A stretch of 24,978 bases of DNA from Fusobacterium_C sp036516095 (lineage in GTDB: Bacteria > Fusobacteriota > Fusobacteriia > Fusobacteriales > Fusobacteriaceae): assembly GCF_036516095.1 (NCBI RefSeq), contig NZ_DATBUM010000136.1, positions 1 to 24,978 of the forward strand. The letters run 5' to 3'. A model generated the notes under the pieces. That model had not been told where the DNA came from. It worked only from the letters and a program-made list of their open reading frames with translations, and searched no databases. The position numbers and the translations under genes are program-made. Positions 1-9,253 of this stretch are shown piece by piece. Numbering within the stretch: position 1 is the first letter of the stretch; every line of letters starts with the position of its first letter.

Positions 1-2214
1 AAACAGTTAAAAGAAACTTTGGAAGAGAAACAAGGCAAATATCTGTTCAAGGAATTTGCCTGGAACAAAGAGAGATATTCTCCACAGAACTTACATCGTT
101 TTTCCAAGATTGTATTTTTTGATATTCCTTCTTTTCCCAATATTTATAAGACTTTGCTTCCACTATTACAAGAGAACTTTGATTTAGAATTTGTCTTACA
201 ACTTTCGAAAGAGGATTTTGAGGAAGAAAAGTTGACATTACGTCAAGTATCTCCAAAGCTTTGGATCGGGGATTTATTTTGTTATGAAGTGGGAAGTGAG
301 TGGGAAGAAGCTCTATATTTGCTCGCAGAAAAAAAACAAAAAGATTTTTTTGTCTACTCTAACGCCTCTCATGAAAAACATTTTTCCTCTCTCTTTCCCA
401 AAAGTTTTATCGATAGTTCAAGAAATTCTTTTAACAAGACAAAATTATATCAGTTTATAGAACTACAACTGAGCCTTCTCCGAGAAAAAGAAGTGGGACT
501 AAAAGATACCTTGTCCTTGGAAACATTGCTAGCTGCCGTTCAAAAAAGAGTTTGTCGCGAATATTATGGATTTTGGGAAGAGGATTTTATCCTACTAAGA
601 AAGTTGTTACAAGAAGAATATCGATTTCTTTCCATCAAACTTTTACAAAATAGTAATTATATCGATATTATTGGAGAATATCCGAGCTTTTATAAGAAAA
701 TGAGCATTTTTTTAGAGGATTTATTTGCTATTGAAACTTGGAAAACGGGAAAGGATCTCTATGATTATTTTGAACATCGTATAGATATTCAAAAGTGGAG
801 AGAAGAAGAATATCCGGATGTTTTGGACGTTTTCTATGAGGTTTTATCCAGATTGTATGCAAATCAAGAAAGTGCGGATTTTCTACCCTATGAAAAGTAT
901 TTCGAGGGAAATATCGGAAGGAATTTGTATCAATTATTGTATAGAAGTTTGGACTCCATTTATTTGAAATCCGCTCAAAATTTTTCCGAAGAAAAAATGG
1001 AGATTCGAGATTGGCATAGCCTTATGTATGAGAAAAAAAAGGAAAAGATGGCTATCTTTTTAAACTTGGATGATAAAAGTTTACCGAAAATTAATAACTT
1101 TTCCTATTTCTTGACAGAACATCAAAAAAAGCAATTGGACTGTCAAAGCAGAGAAGAAAGTACTTTGGTGGAAAAATATCGCTTTTATCAAGCTCTCTAT
1201 TCCCAAAAAAAATTAATTTTTTTGGTGCAAAAATCAGAAGAAAGCAATAAAACAATATCCTCTTTTGTCGAAGAATTTTTACAAAAGCAGGGAAAAACCA
1301 TTGAAAAAAATCCTTATTCCAAAGACTTTTTTTTACAATCTTTACGAGAAAGTTTTCAAGCAAAAAGCTCTTGGCAGGGGGAAGAAGAAACAGATTATCA
1401 GGAATTGAAAAAGGAAAATCAAGAATTAGTTGAAAAAGGAAACTTCCACTTAGGAGCTTATGATTGGAGAAATTTACAAAACTGTACGAAGTACTTCTAT
1501 TTTTCAAAAATTTTAAAAGACCCTTTGATATCGGAAAATCTATATTTTGGTATCAGCCCCAAGTTACTGGGAATCATCTGCCATCGTTTTTTAGAAAGAA
1601 TTGGAAAAACTCAATGGAAAGCTTTTTTGAATGAAAGACATTTTTCTATTACAGATGATACTTTAATGAAATATTTGGAAGAAGAATTTCAAAGAGAAGC
1701 TTTAAGAATTCCAAATTTTTTGAGAAATTATTTGAAAAAAATTATATATCCCCGTATTCTTAAAAACACAAAAAATTTTCTACAAAATATTGAAAAAAAG
1801 TATCATCAGGAAAAAATTTCCCGTTTTCAAGGAGAAAAAGAAATTCAACGGAAAGGAATTTATTTCGGAAAAGATTTTAGCGTTTCCTTGCAAGGAAGAG
1901 CGGATCTAATCATAGAAACGGATCAAAGAAAAGAAATTATCGATTACAAGACGGGAAAAACAATCGAGGATCAATTGGATTTTTATGCTTTTTTGTTATA
2001 TGGAGAAGAAGAAAATGTGGAAGGAAGATATTTTAATCTTTGGGATGGAATTTTTTCTTCTGCCAAGAAAAAAGAGGACCTTAGCTTTTCTTTTTTTGAA
2101 GAATATTTTGAGAGTTTCGAGAAAGATGAATTCTACCATATTTCAGAAAAAAAATCTTTTTGTATCTATTGCCCTTATCAAAAAATTTGTAGACGAGAGG
2201 AGGAAGTATTATGA
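1..2214 (+). CDS. addB: AddB-type helicase-nuclease subunit, 5'-truncated by the window
   Basis: The reading frame is open from base 1, so the true start lies upstream; 737 residues are visible, against about 1,150 for typical AddB. The visible part carries the C-terminal RecB-type PD-(D/E)XK nuclease. There is a CHRF histidine motif near base 1580, then GRADL (Asp at visible residue 635), DYK (residues 648-650) and a QLDFY helix motif. Four cysteines are placed as in AddB Fe-S nucleases: Cys495 before the nuclease, then Cys721, Cys724 and Cys730 in a C-x2-C-x5-C pattern at the very end. AddB pairs with AddA to unwind and resect double-strand DNA breaks for RecA. The stop overlaps the addA start by ATGA, which suggests translational coupling and supports the pairing. 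The inactive helicase-like part is too diverged here to map by eye. Confidence 0.85.
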   Translation, partial: KQLKETLEEKQGKYLFKEFAWNKERYSPQNLHRFSKIVFFDIPSFPNIYKTLLPLLQENFDLEFVLQLSKEDFEEEKLTLRQVSPKLWIGDLFCYEVGSEWEEALYLLAEKKQKDFFVYSNASHEKHFSSLFPKSFIDSSRNSFNKTKLYQFIELQLSLLREKEVGLKDTLSLETLLAAVQKRVCREYYGFWEEDFILLRKLLQEEYRFLSIKLLQNSNYIDIIGEYPSFYKKMSIFLEDLFAIETWKTGKDLYDYFEHRIDIQKWREEEYPDVLDVFYEVLSRLYANQESADFLPYEKYFEGNIGRNLYQLLYRSLDSIYLKSAQNFSEEKMEIRDWHSLMYEKKKEKMAIFLNLDDKSLPKINNFSYFLTEHQKKQLDCQSREESTLVEKYRFYQALYSQKKLIFLVQKSEESNKTISSFVEEFLQKQGKTIEKNPYSKDFFLQSLRESFQAKSSWQGEEETDYQELKKENQELVEKGNFHLGAYDWRNLQNCTKYFYFSKILKDPLISENLYFGISPKLLGIICHRFLERIGKTQWKAFLNERHFSITDDTLMKYLEEEFQREALRIPNFLRNYLKKIIYPRILKNTKNFLQNIEKKYHQEKISRFQGEKEIQRKGIYFGKDFSVSLQGRADLIIETDQRKEIIDYKTGKTIEDQLDFYAFLLYGEEENVEGRYFNLWDGIFSSAKKKEDLSFSFFEEYFESFEKDEFYHISEKKSFCIYCPYQKICRREEEVL

Positions 2215-5200
2215 AAAGACTTGTTCTAAAAGCAAGTGCGGGAACCGGAAAAACCTATCGTTTGTCTTTGGAATATCTACTTTCTCTCTATCGAGGAATT
2301 CCCTATTCTGAAATTTTTGTCATGACCTTTACCAAAAAGGCAACAGCAGAAATTCGAGAACGAATTTTAGAGTTTTCGGCAGAAATTTTATCCCATTCGG
2401 ACAAAGGAAAAGAATTGTTGGAAGATTTGCAGACATTGGATTCCAGCCTTTTTTTGAAAGAAGAGATTTTGAAAAACGCCTATGATTCCATGTTAAAGAA
2501 CAAAGATAAGATTCGTATTTATACCATTGATTCTTTTTTCCAAATGTTATTTCATAAACTGGTCTGCCCCTATCATCAAATCTATTCGATGAAAATGATA
2601 GAAACAGAAGAGGAAAATAAAGAATATTACAAGAAAATTTTGAAGCACATCTTTTCCAAAGAGGAATTGTTCGAAAAAATGAAGGTATTTTTTGATTTAT
2701 CTCCGGAAAAGAATATTGAGAACTATCTACTTTTGATTCAAAATATCCTTCAAGAACGTTGGAAATTTTTATTCTTACAGAGAAAACAAAGTAAAAGAAC
2801 TCCTCTAAGGTTTGAAAAAACAAAGGAAGAACATATCAAAACCTTTCAAGCTCTTTTTCAAGCAGTAGAGGAAAATAAGAAAAAAGAAAGAGGCTATTTT
2901 ACTCACTCCTTTTATCAGAATTTCTTTGAACAAACGGAAGAAGAACGAGAAGAAACATTGACAAAAGAAAGGGATTGTTTTTTCGATATGAATGTATTTG
3001 ACGGAAGAAGACTTCCCAATCGTGGAAAAGATGAAGAAATATTATCATTACGGGAAAAACTCTTGGAAGAAATGGATTCCTTTCGAAGAGATTTGGCAAA
3101 AGATATATACAATCAAGATATGATAGCCTTTGAAGAAAGTCTTTTTTCCATTTTTGAAGAGCTGTATCAACTCTATGATGAATACAAACGAAAAGAAAGA
3201 AGTTTCAACTATGACGATATTGCTGTTTACACCTATTTGACTTTGTTTCAAGAAGAATTGCATTTGATAGAGGAAAATAAGATTACACCTTTGCTGGAAG
3301 AAATCTTGGATGTAAAAATTCACAGTATCTTTTTAGATGAGTTTCAAGATACCAGTATATTGCAATGGAAAATTTTATCTGTATTTTTAGAAAAAGCGGA
3401 GACTGTCATCTGTGTTGGAGATGAAAAACAAAGTATCTACGGTTGGAGAGGTGGAGAAAAAAAACTCTTTGAAGATTTACCCATGATTTTAGGAGCAGAA
3501 GTGGAGCACTTGGATACTTCTTATCGAAGTTTAGAAAGTATTGTGGAATTCACTAATGAATTTTTCAAGTCTTACCCTACTCTCTATCAGGAAGAAGCAA
3601 TTGAGTGGAAATTTTTAGAAAGCAAAAGTTATAAACAAAAACGGGGAGAAGTGCTTTCTTATTTTCTTTCAGAAGAAGATTCTCTGCAAGCTTTACTTAG
3701 CATGATAGAAGAAAAATATTCCGGAAATTACGGCAGCTTGAGTATTCTGGCAAGAAAAAATAAAACCTTATTGCAACTGGCGGATTTTTTAGAAGAACAC
3801 AAGCTTCCTTATCAACTTTCTATCGTGAAAAAACAACAAGACGAAGAGATTGTCTCTTCTTTTTTGTCATTATTTCGCTATTTTTGCAGCAACGAATACC
3901 TATATTTACTGGAATTTTTTCGTTCTCCTGTGATAAAGGCTTCCAACCGAATTTTAAAAAATCTGTTAACTCATCAGGAAAATATGATACAATATATATG
4001 CTTTGGAAAGGAATGGAAAGAGAAGCCAAAAGGAAGTGAAGAGATTTTGGAATTGTACCGGGAATTTCAAGAAAATGAGGGTAGAATAGGAGATCTTTGG
4101 TTACATTGTATAGAAAAATTTTCTCTTTTGGAAAGGTTTTCCAAAGACAGTCATCTCTTGTCTTGTTATTCTTTCCAAGAAAGTTTGTCTTACTATGATA
4201 CTTGGTTCGAATACTTGGAGGACTTGGATAAAAACAAACTTCCTAAGTTGGATACTTGGGAAGAAGAAAGCAAGAATTCCATTCAATTGATGAGTATTCA
4301 CAAATCAAAGGGATTGGAATTTGAAAATGTTATTTATTTTGAGCCAAAAGAAAAGAGAAAAGGAAGAAAGGAACAAAATATTCTGTTTTATTTTCAAATG
4401 GCAAACGATTACTGCTCTTTAGAACATTATTTTTTAACAAGAGGAAAATATCGTAAATATATGGAATATCTTCCGGAGCCTTTTCCAAATTATTTGAAAA
4501 ACTTGGAAAGAAAAGAGAAAGAAGAAGAAATCAATACTCTGTATGTCGCTTTGACGAGAGCAAAACATAATCTATATCTATTTTTCAGTGAGACTTTCAA
4601 AGGACGGGAACTCTTGGAAAGTCTATCCTTTGTTTCCTCCAACATGTTTATCGAAAGCAAAGAAGAAAGAAAGTCAAAAGAAGAAAAACAGGGGATTGTG
4701 CTGGCTTTTCAAAAAGAAAAGAAAAACTTCGACAAAGATGACAAGCAAAGACCGCAAAAATATACTCTTCAAACAGAATCACGTAGAATGGAAGGATTGG
4801 CAACCCACTTTTTTCTCGAACATTTAATCTATGCAACGGAAGAAGAAATTCGTTTTGCAAAACAACGGGTATTTCAAGAATATGCCACTTATTTCGGTAT
4901 GGAAAAAATGGAGCAATTGTTTTCTGAAGAAAGAATTCGAAAAATTTTAAGTTCAGATCCTCAGATTTTTTCTAGGGACTGGGATTACATCTATCCGGAG
5001 TTCAGTATCATTTCTCCTATGGACCAGAAAAAATATATTCTTGACCGTTTGATGATACGAAGAGCGAAAAAAGGAAAAAAAGGTTTGGTGTATCTTGTAG
5101 ATTATAAGACGGGAGGAAAAGATCCGAAACAATTAGAAAACTATGAACAAATTTTACGGGAGCTTTTCAAAAAAGAAGAAGGAGAATACGAGTTTCAAAC

Positions 5201-5234
5201 AAAATTTTTAGAATTAGGAAGGGAAGGAGAATAG
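2211..5234 (+). CDS. addA: AddA-type ATP-dependent helicase/nuclease subunit
   Basis: This is a UvrD/RecB-family superfamily 1 helicase with a C-terminal nuclease, 1,007 residues, somewhat shorter than the roughly 1,230 of B. subtilis AddA. Visible motifs in order are Walker A ASAGTGKT (8-15), TFTKKATAEIRERI (motif Ia region), LDEFQD (Walker B, Asp376-Glu377), VGDEKQSIYGWRGG (motif III), a TSYRS motif, MSIHKSKGLEFE (motif V region) and YVALTRAKHNLYLF (motif VI). The nuclease has PEFSI, then Asp945 (DRL), VDYKTGG (Asp964, Lys966) and a QLENY motif, so it looks catalytically complete. With AddB it would load on blunt DNA ends, unwind them and resect until a regulatory hotspot. The start follows a GAGGAGG site and overlaps the addB stop. 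The assignment as AddA rather than another RecB-like protein rests on the coupled AddB. Confidence 0.88.
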   Translation: MKRLVLKASAGTGKTYRLSLEYLLSLYRGIPYSEIFVMTFTKKATAEIRERILEFSAEILSHSDKGKELLEDLQTLDSSLFLKEEILKNAYDSMLKNKDKIRIYTIDSFFQMLFHKLVCPYHQIYSMKMIETEEENKEYYKKILKHIFSKEELFEKMKVFFDLSPEKNIENYLLLIQNILQERWKFLFLQRKQSKRTPLRFEKTKEEHIKTFQALFQAVEENKKKERGYFTHSFYQNFFEQTEEEREETLTKERDCFFDMNVFDGRRLPNRGKDEEILSLREKLLEEMDSFRRDLAKDIYNQDMIAFEESLFSIFEELYQLYDEYKRKERSFNYDDIAVYTYLTLFQEELHLIEENKITPLLEEILDVKIHSIFLDEFQDTSILQWKILSVFLEKAETVICVGDEKQSIYGWRGGEKKLFEDLPMILGAEVEHLDTSYRSLESIVEFTNEFFKSYPTLYQEEAIEWKFLESKSYKQKRGEVLSYFLSEEDSLQALLSMIEEKYSGNYGSLSILARKNKTLLQLADFLEEHKLPYQLSIVKKQQDEEIVSSFLSLFRYFCSNEYLYLLEFFRSPVIKASNRILKNLLTHQENMIQYICFGKEWKEKPKGSEEILELYREFQENEGRIGDLWLHCIEKFSLLERFSKDSHLLSCYSFQESLSYYDTWFEYLEDLDKNKLPKLDTWEEESKNSIQLMSIHKSKGLEFENVIYFEPKEKRKGRKEQNILFYFQMANDYCSLEHYFLTRGKYRKYMEYLPEPFPNYLKNLERKEKEEEINTLYVALTRAKHNLYLFFSETFKGRELLESLSFVSSNMFIESKEERKSKEEKQGIVLAFQKEKKNFDKDDKQRPQKYTLQTESRRMEGLATHFFLEHLIYATEEEIRFAKQRVFQEYATYFGMEKMEQLFSEERIRKILSSDPQIFSRDWDYIYPEFSIISPMDQKKYILDRLMIRRAKKGKKGLVYLVDYKTGGKDPKQLENYEQILRELFKKEEGEYEFQTKFLELGREGE

Positions 5235-5238
5235 CAAA

Positions 5239-6057
5239 ATGTTATTTGATGAGGAATATAGAAAACTGGTAGACTATATCTGCCAAAACGGAGAGATGGT
5301 AGAAGGAAAGGTAAGAACAGTCTATGCGGACGGAACCCCTGCCTATTATAAACAAATTGTCGGCTATCAATTTCGTTTGGATAATGCAGGAGACGAGGCG
5401 TTTTTAATTACTTCCAGAAAGGCAGCTTGGAAATCCAGTATTCGAGAATTGTATTGGATTTGGTATTTACAATCCAACAATGTAGAGGAACTGGTAAATT
5501 TAGGTTGTAAATTTTGGAATGAATGGAAGCAGGAAGATGGGACGATAGGAAAAGCTTATGGCTATCAGATTGCGAAAAAAACCTTTCAATATCGAAATCA
5601 ATTGGATTATGTCATAGGAGAAATTAAACATAATCCTAACAGTCGTCGAATTTTAACGGAAATCTGGATTCCGGAAGAATTGGATCAAATGGCTTTGACT
5701 CCCTGTGTACATTTGACACAATGGACGGTTTTGAATGGAAAATTATATTTGGAAGTCCGACAAAGAAGCTGTGATGTCGCCTTAGGCTTGGTGGCAAATG
5801 TTTTTCAATATCAGGTATTGCATAAATTGGTGGCGAGGGAATGCCATTTGAACTGTGGAGATTTGATTTGGACCATTCATAATGCCCATATTTATGATAG
5901 ACATTTGAAGGATTTACAAAAGCAGGTAAAAGAAACAGGAAGAGAAAGACCGAGATTGGATTTGGGAGAAGCAGGTTTGGAAAACTTCCATCAAAAAGTA
6001 AGGGTAGAAAACTATCAACCCTTGGATAATGATTACAAATACGAAGTAGCAATTTAA
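5239..6057 (+). CDS. thyA: Thymidylate synthase, B. subtilis ThyA type
   Basis: The protein converts dUMP and methylene-tetrahydrofolate to dTMP and dihydrofolate. The 272-residue length is normal. The catalytic cysteine is Cys156 in LTPCVHLTQW, which matches the B. subtilis ThyA style (PCV..TQW) rather than the E. coli PCHxxxQF style. Other active-site positions can be placed by eye: Glu70, Tyr107, Arg176-Ser177 in RQRS, Asp179, Asn187 for uracil recognition, and His217/Tyr219 in NAHIY. NPNSRRI (132-138) supplies the dimer-partner arginines. The usual PFN before the pyrimidine-recognition asparagine reads VAN here, an unusual pair of substitutions next to the active site. The start lies 4 bases after the addA stop, with the ribosome site inside the addA tail. 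No dihydrofolate reductase gene is adjacent. Confidence 0.95.
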   Translation: MLFDEEYRKLVDYICQNGEMVEGKVRTVYADGTPAYYKQIVGYQFRLDNAGDEAFLITSRKAAWKSSIRELYWIWYLQSNNVEELVNLGCKFWNEWKQEDGTIGKAYGYQIAKKTFQYRNQLDYVIGEIKHNPNSRRILTEIWIPEELDQMALTPCVHLTQWTVLNGKLYLEVRQRSCDVALGLVANVFQYQVLHKLVARECHLNCGDLIWTIHNAHIYDRHLKDLQKQVKETGRERPRLDLGEAGLENFHQKVRVENYQPLDNDYKYEVAI

Positions 6058-6071
6058 AAAAGGAGATAGGT

Positions 6072-7121
6072 GTGGAAAAAAGAAATTTATTGGATTTAAA
6101 CAAACAGGAACTGACAGAGCTGTTAGTTGCAGAGGGAATGAAAAAATTCTATGGAAAAGAAGTCTTTGTCTGGTTACATAAAAAATTCGCAAGAAATATA
6201 CAGGAAATGACAAACCTATCTTTGCAAAATCGGGAAATATTACAAGAAAAAACCTATATTCCCTATTTGAATTTGCTAAAACATCAGGTATCAAAAATAG
6301 ATAAAACGGAAAAATTTTTATTTCAATTGGAAGACGGAAATACCATTGAAACGGTATTATTACGACATCGAGACCAAAGAAATACTCTTTGTATTTCCTC
6401 TCAAGTGGGTTGCCCTGTTAAATGCAGTTTTTGTGCGACAGGACAGGACGGTTTTGTGAGAAATTTACGAGTATCTGAAATTTTAAATCAAGTGTACACC
6501 ATAGAAAGACGTTTAAATAAACGAGGAGAAAAACTGACCAATTTAGTATTCATGGGAATGGGAGAGCCCTTGATGAACTTGGACGCTCTGCTGAAAGCTT
6601 TGGAAATTTTAAGTAGTGAAGAAGGAATTTGCATTTCCAAAAGGAAAATTACCATTTCCACTTCCGGAATTGTTCCTGCCATTGAAAGAATTTTAATGGA
6701 AAAAATACCGGTGGAATTGGCAATTTCTTTACATAGTGCAATCAACGAAAAGAGAGATCAGATTATTCCTATCAATAGGGCATATCCTCTGGAAGATTTA
6801 TCAGCTGTATTGTCGGAATATCAAAGACAAACGAAAAGAAGATTAACTTTTGAATATATTTTGATTCAAGATTTCAATGTGTCGGAAGGAGATGCGAATG
6901 CCTTGGCAGATTTTGCACATCAATTTGACCATATTGTGAATTTAATCCCTTGCAATCCTGTTTCCGATACGGGACTGGAAAGACCGAGTGAGAAAAAAAT
7001 AGAAAGATTCTATGAATATTTAAAAAATGTCAGAAAAGTAAATGTGAGTTTGCGACAAGAAAAAGGAACAGATATTGATGGGGCTTGTGGACAACTTCGA
7101 CAAAATCAAAGGAAAAAGTAG
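6072..7121 (+). CDS. rlmN: Dual-specificity 23S rRNA (A2503)/tRNA (A37) C2-methyltransferase RlmN
   Basis: This is a radical-SAM enzyme that methylates C2 of adenosine in 23S rRNA (A2503) and in some tRNAs. It has 349 residues, the usual size. The CxxxCxxC cluster motif is at Cys114, Cys118 and Cys121 (CPVKCSFC), followed by ATGQDGFVRNL. MGMGEPL (161-167) is the SAM-binding glycine-rich motif. The C-terminal GTDIDGACGQL holds Cys339, equivalent to the cysteine that is methylated as an intermediate in E. coli RlmN. The start is GTG, chosen because AGGAGA lies 5 bases upstream and no in-frame ATG precedes the conserved N-terminal domain. This is the true RlmN rather than Cfr-type resistance enzyme by overall fit, although Cfr shares the motifs. 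Confidence 0.95.
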   Translation: MEKRNLLDLNKQELTELLVAEGMKKFYGKEVFVWLHKKFARNIQEMTNLSLQNREILQEKTYIPYLNLLKHQVSKIDKTEKFLFQLEDGNTIETVLLRHRDQRNTLCISSQVGCPVKCSFCATGQDGFVRNLRVSEILNQVYTIERRLNKRGEKLTNLVFMGMGEPLMNLDALLKALEILSSEEGICISKRKITISTSGIVPAIERILMEKIPVELAISLHSAINEKRDQIIPINRAYPLEDLSAVLSEYQRQTKRRLTFEYILIQDFNVSEGDANALADFAHQFDHIVNLIPCNPVSDTGLERPSEKKIERFYEYLKNVRKVNVSLRQEKGTDIDGACGQLRQNQRKK

Positions 7122-7130
7122 GAGAAAACA

Positions 7131-9251
7131 ATGAAAAAGATAATAAAATATATCTTTCTCCTTGCCTGTTTAGGAGCAATGGGGATAGGAATATTGGTAT
7201 TTGGAATCATTATGAAATATAAAATGGAACTTCCGGATGTGCAAGAGCTGGTAGAAAATTATGAAGTATCCGCTCCTTCTGTCATCTATGATAGGAATGG
7301 AGAAGTCGTAGATACTTTATATCAGGAAGCTAGAGATAATGTAAGCCTAGATGAAGTTCCGGAATATTCCAAGCAGGCATTTCTTGCCATTGAAGATAAA
7401 CGATTTTATGAGCATCATGGTATCGATCCAAGAGGTTTGCTAAGAGCGGTTTTTGTGAATTTGAGAAGTGGACATGCAAGACAGGGAGCTAGCTCCATTA
7501 CACAACAACTTGCCAAGAATGCTTTCTTAACAATGGATAGAACTCTTTCTCGGAAAATAAAGGAATTGATCATTACTATTGAAATTGAACGAGTGTATAC
7601 CAAAGAGGAAATTTTAGAAAAGTATTTGAATGAAATTTATTTTGGTTCCGGAGCTTACGGATTGAAAACAGCAGCCAAACAATTCTTTCATAAGGATATT
7701 CAAGAAATCAATCTTGCGGAAGCTGCCATGTTGGCAGGCGTTCCAAATCGTCCGGAGGGATATAATCCACGAAGAAAACTCGACAATGCTATCAAGAGGA
7801 TGAATATTGTTCTTGCTGAAATGAGAGAAGATGGTAAAATCACGGAAGAAGAATATCAGGAAGCTTTGACACAAAAATTTATTTCAGAGCAGGAAGCCTC
7901 TCCAAAGGATAAAAAAAATAAAAAAGTCACGATTATTTATCCTAGAAAAGATACAAGGCACTATGAAAATCCGGAATTTACAAAACTGGTCGAAAATTTC
8001 TTGTTGAAGAAATTCGATGCAAATACCATATATAATAAAGGTTTAAAGATTTATTCCACGATGGATGTTGCAATGCAAAAAAGTGCAAGAGAAACCTTTA
8101 ATCAGTATCCTCTCTTAAAGGCCAGAAAAGGTTTAAACGGAGCTATGGTTACGATTGACCCCTTCAGTGGACAAATCATTACTATGGTGGGAGGAAAGGA
8201 TTTTAAAATTGGAAATTTCAACCGGGCAATTATGGCAAAAAGGCAATTCGGTTCTTCTTTCAAGCCTTTTGTATATTTTGCAGCTCTGCTAAACGGCTTC
8301 GAAAGTAATTCCGTCTTGGAAGATTCAGCAGTTCACTATGGAAAATGGAATCCGAAAAATGCCAACGGGATTTTTAGCGATACCAATACAACCTTGGTTA
8401 ATGCTTTGGATAAATCTATCAACAGTGTCTCTATTAAATTATTAGCAGCTGTAGGGGTTCCCAAATTTCGAGATATGATGAAGAAAGTGGATCCCAAATT
8501 AAATATTCCTGATAATTTGACTGCAGCTCTGGGAACCGCAGAAGGAAGCCCTTTGCAGCTTGCAATCGACTATGCAATGTTTGTCAATGGAGGATATTTG
8601 GTAAGTCCTATTATTATCACTTCCATTGAGGATAAACATGGAAATTTACTATATGAAGTTCTTCCAAGAAAAGAAAAAATCTTTGAAAGTCAGGATACCA
8701 GCATTATCACTTATATGTTAAAAAGCTCCGTTCAAAGCGGAACTTCTGCAAGAGCAAGAGTCATTACCAGAACAGGGGCCCCTATGGAACAGGGAGGAAA
8801 AACAGGTACAACCAATAAAGCACGGACTGTATGGTATGCGGGAATCACTCCGGAATACGTAACAACAACGTACTTGGGCTACGATAACAATCAAGCAATG
8901 CCCGGTTTAGGAGGAGGAAATGCGGTTGCTCCTCTCTATCATAACTACTATCAGGACATTGTCAACAAAGGTTTGTATTTACCTGGAAAATTTTCTTTTA
9001 TGGAAGATCACATCAAAAACGGAGAATTGGTCGTACAGAAATTGGATATTCTAAGCGGTCTGTTATCTTCGGAAGGAAGAGAATTTGTAGTAAGAAGAGG
9101 ACACACAGTCGTGGAAAGTGACTATAAATATCTCAATGGTATTTCCAGTATTTTCTATGGAAATCCAAGTCCTCAAGAAGAAGTCCTTCCAGAAAATACG
9201 GAAGGAATGGAAGAACAGGAACCATTGTTTGAAAAACTGCTAGGAGAGTAA
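7131..9251 (+). CDS. Class A penicillin-binding protein (PBP1A-like transglycosylase/transpeptidase)
   Basis: A bifunctional peptidoglycan synthase of 706 residues. Residues 5-28 form a single N-terminal membrane anchor. A GT51 glycosyltransferase domain follows, with the catalytic Glu88 in AIEDKRFYEHHGID and the QGASSITQQLAKN motif (118-130). The transpeptidase domain has the three penicillin-binding motifs: SxxK at Ser375-Lys378 (GSSFKPF), SxN at Ser429-Asn431, and KTGT at 557-560. The acidic tail after about residue 690 has no motif that I recognise. The active sites would lie outside the cytoplasmic membrane and build glycan strands and crosslinks. It starts 9 bases after rlmN with an AGGAGA site. 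Its place among DNA-repair genes looks like operon packing rather than a functional link. The subtype (1A, 1B or PbpF) cannot be fixed by eye. Confidence 0.93.
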   Translation: MKKIIKYIFLLACLGAMGIGILVFGIIMKYKMELPDVQELVENYEVSAPSVIYDRNGEVVDTLYQEARDNVSLDEVPEYSKQAFLAIEDKRFYEHHGIDPRGLLRAVFVNLRSGHARQGASSITQQLAKNAFLTMDRTLSRKIKELIITIEIERVYTKEEILEKYLNEIYFGSGAYGLKTAAKQFFHKDIQEINLAEAAMLAGVPNRPEGYNPRRKLDNAIKRMNIVLAEMREDGKITEEEYQEALTQKFISEQEASPKDKKNKKVTIIYPRKDTRHYENPEFTKLVENFLLKKFDANTIYNKGLKIYSTMDVAMQKSARETFNQYPLLKARKGLNGAMVTIDPFSGQIITMVGGKDFKIGNFNRAIMAKRQFGSSFKPFVYFAALLNGFESNSVLEDSAVHYGKWNPKNANGIFSDTNTTLVNALDKSINSVSIKLLAAVGVPKFRDMMKKVDPKLNIPDNLTAALGTAEGSPLQLAIDYAMFVNGGYLVSPIIITSIEDKHGNLLYEVLPRKEKIFESQDTSIITYMLKSSVQSGTSARARVITRTGAPMEQGGKTGTTNKARTVWYAGITPEYVTTTYLGYDNNQAMPGLGGGNAVAPLYHNYYQDIVNKGLYLPGKFSFMEDHIKNGELVVQKLDILSGLLSSEGREFVVRRGHTVVESDYKYLNGISSIFYGNPSPQEEVLPENTEGMEEQEPLFEKLLGE

Positions 9252-9253
9252 AG

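Noticed and set aside
1985..2311. A 108-codon plus-strand frame across the addB/addA junction
   Set aside because: It is out of frame with both genes, covers the addB cysteine motif and the addA Walker A motif, and lacks a ribosome site.
5636..6294. Two overlapping minus-strand open frames across the thyA/rlmN junction
   Set aside because: Both are antisense to well-supported genes, overlap each other and show no recognisable protein features.
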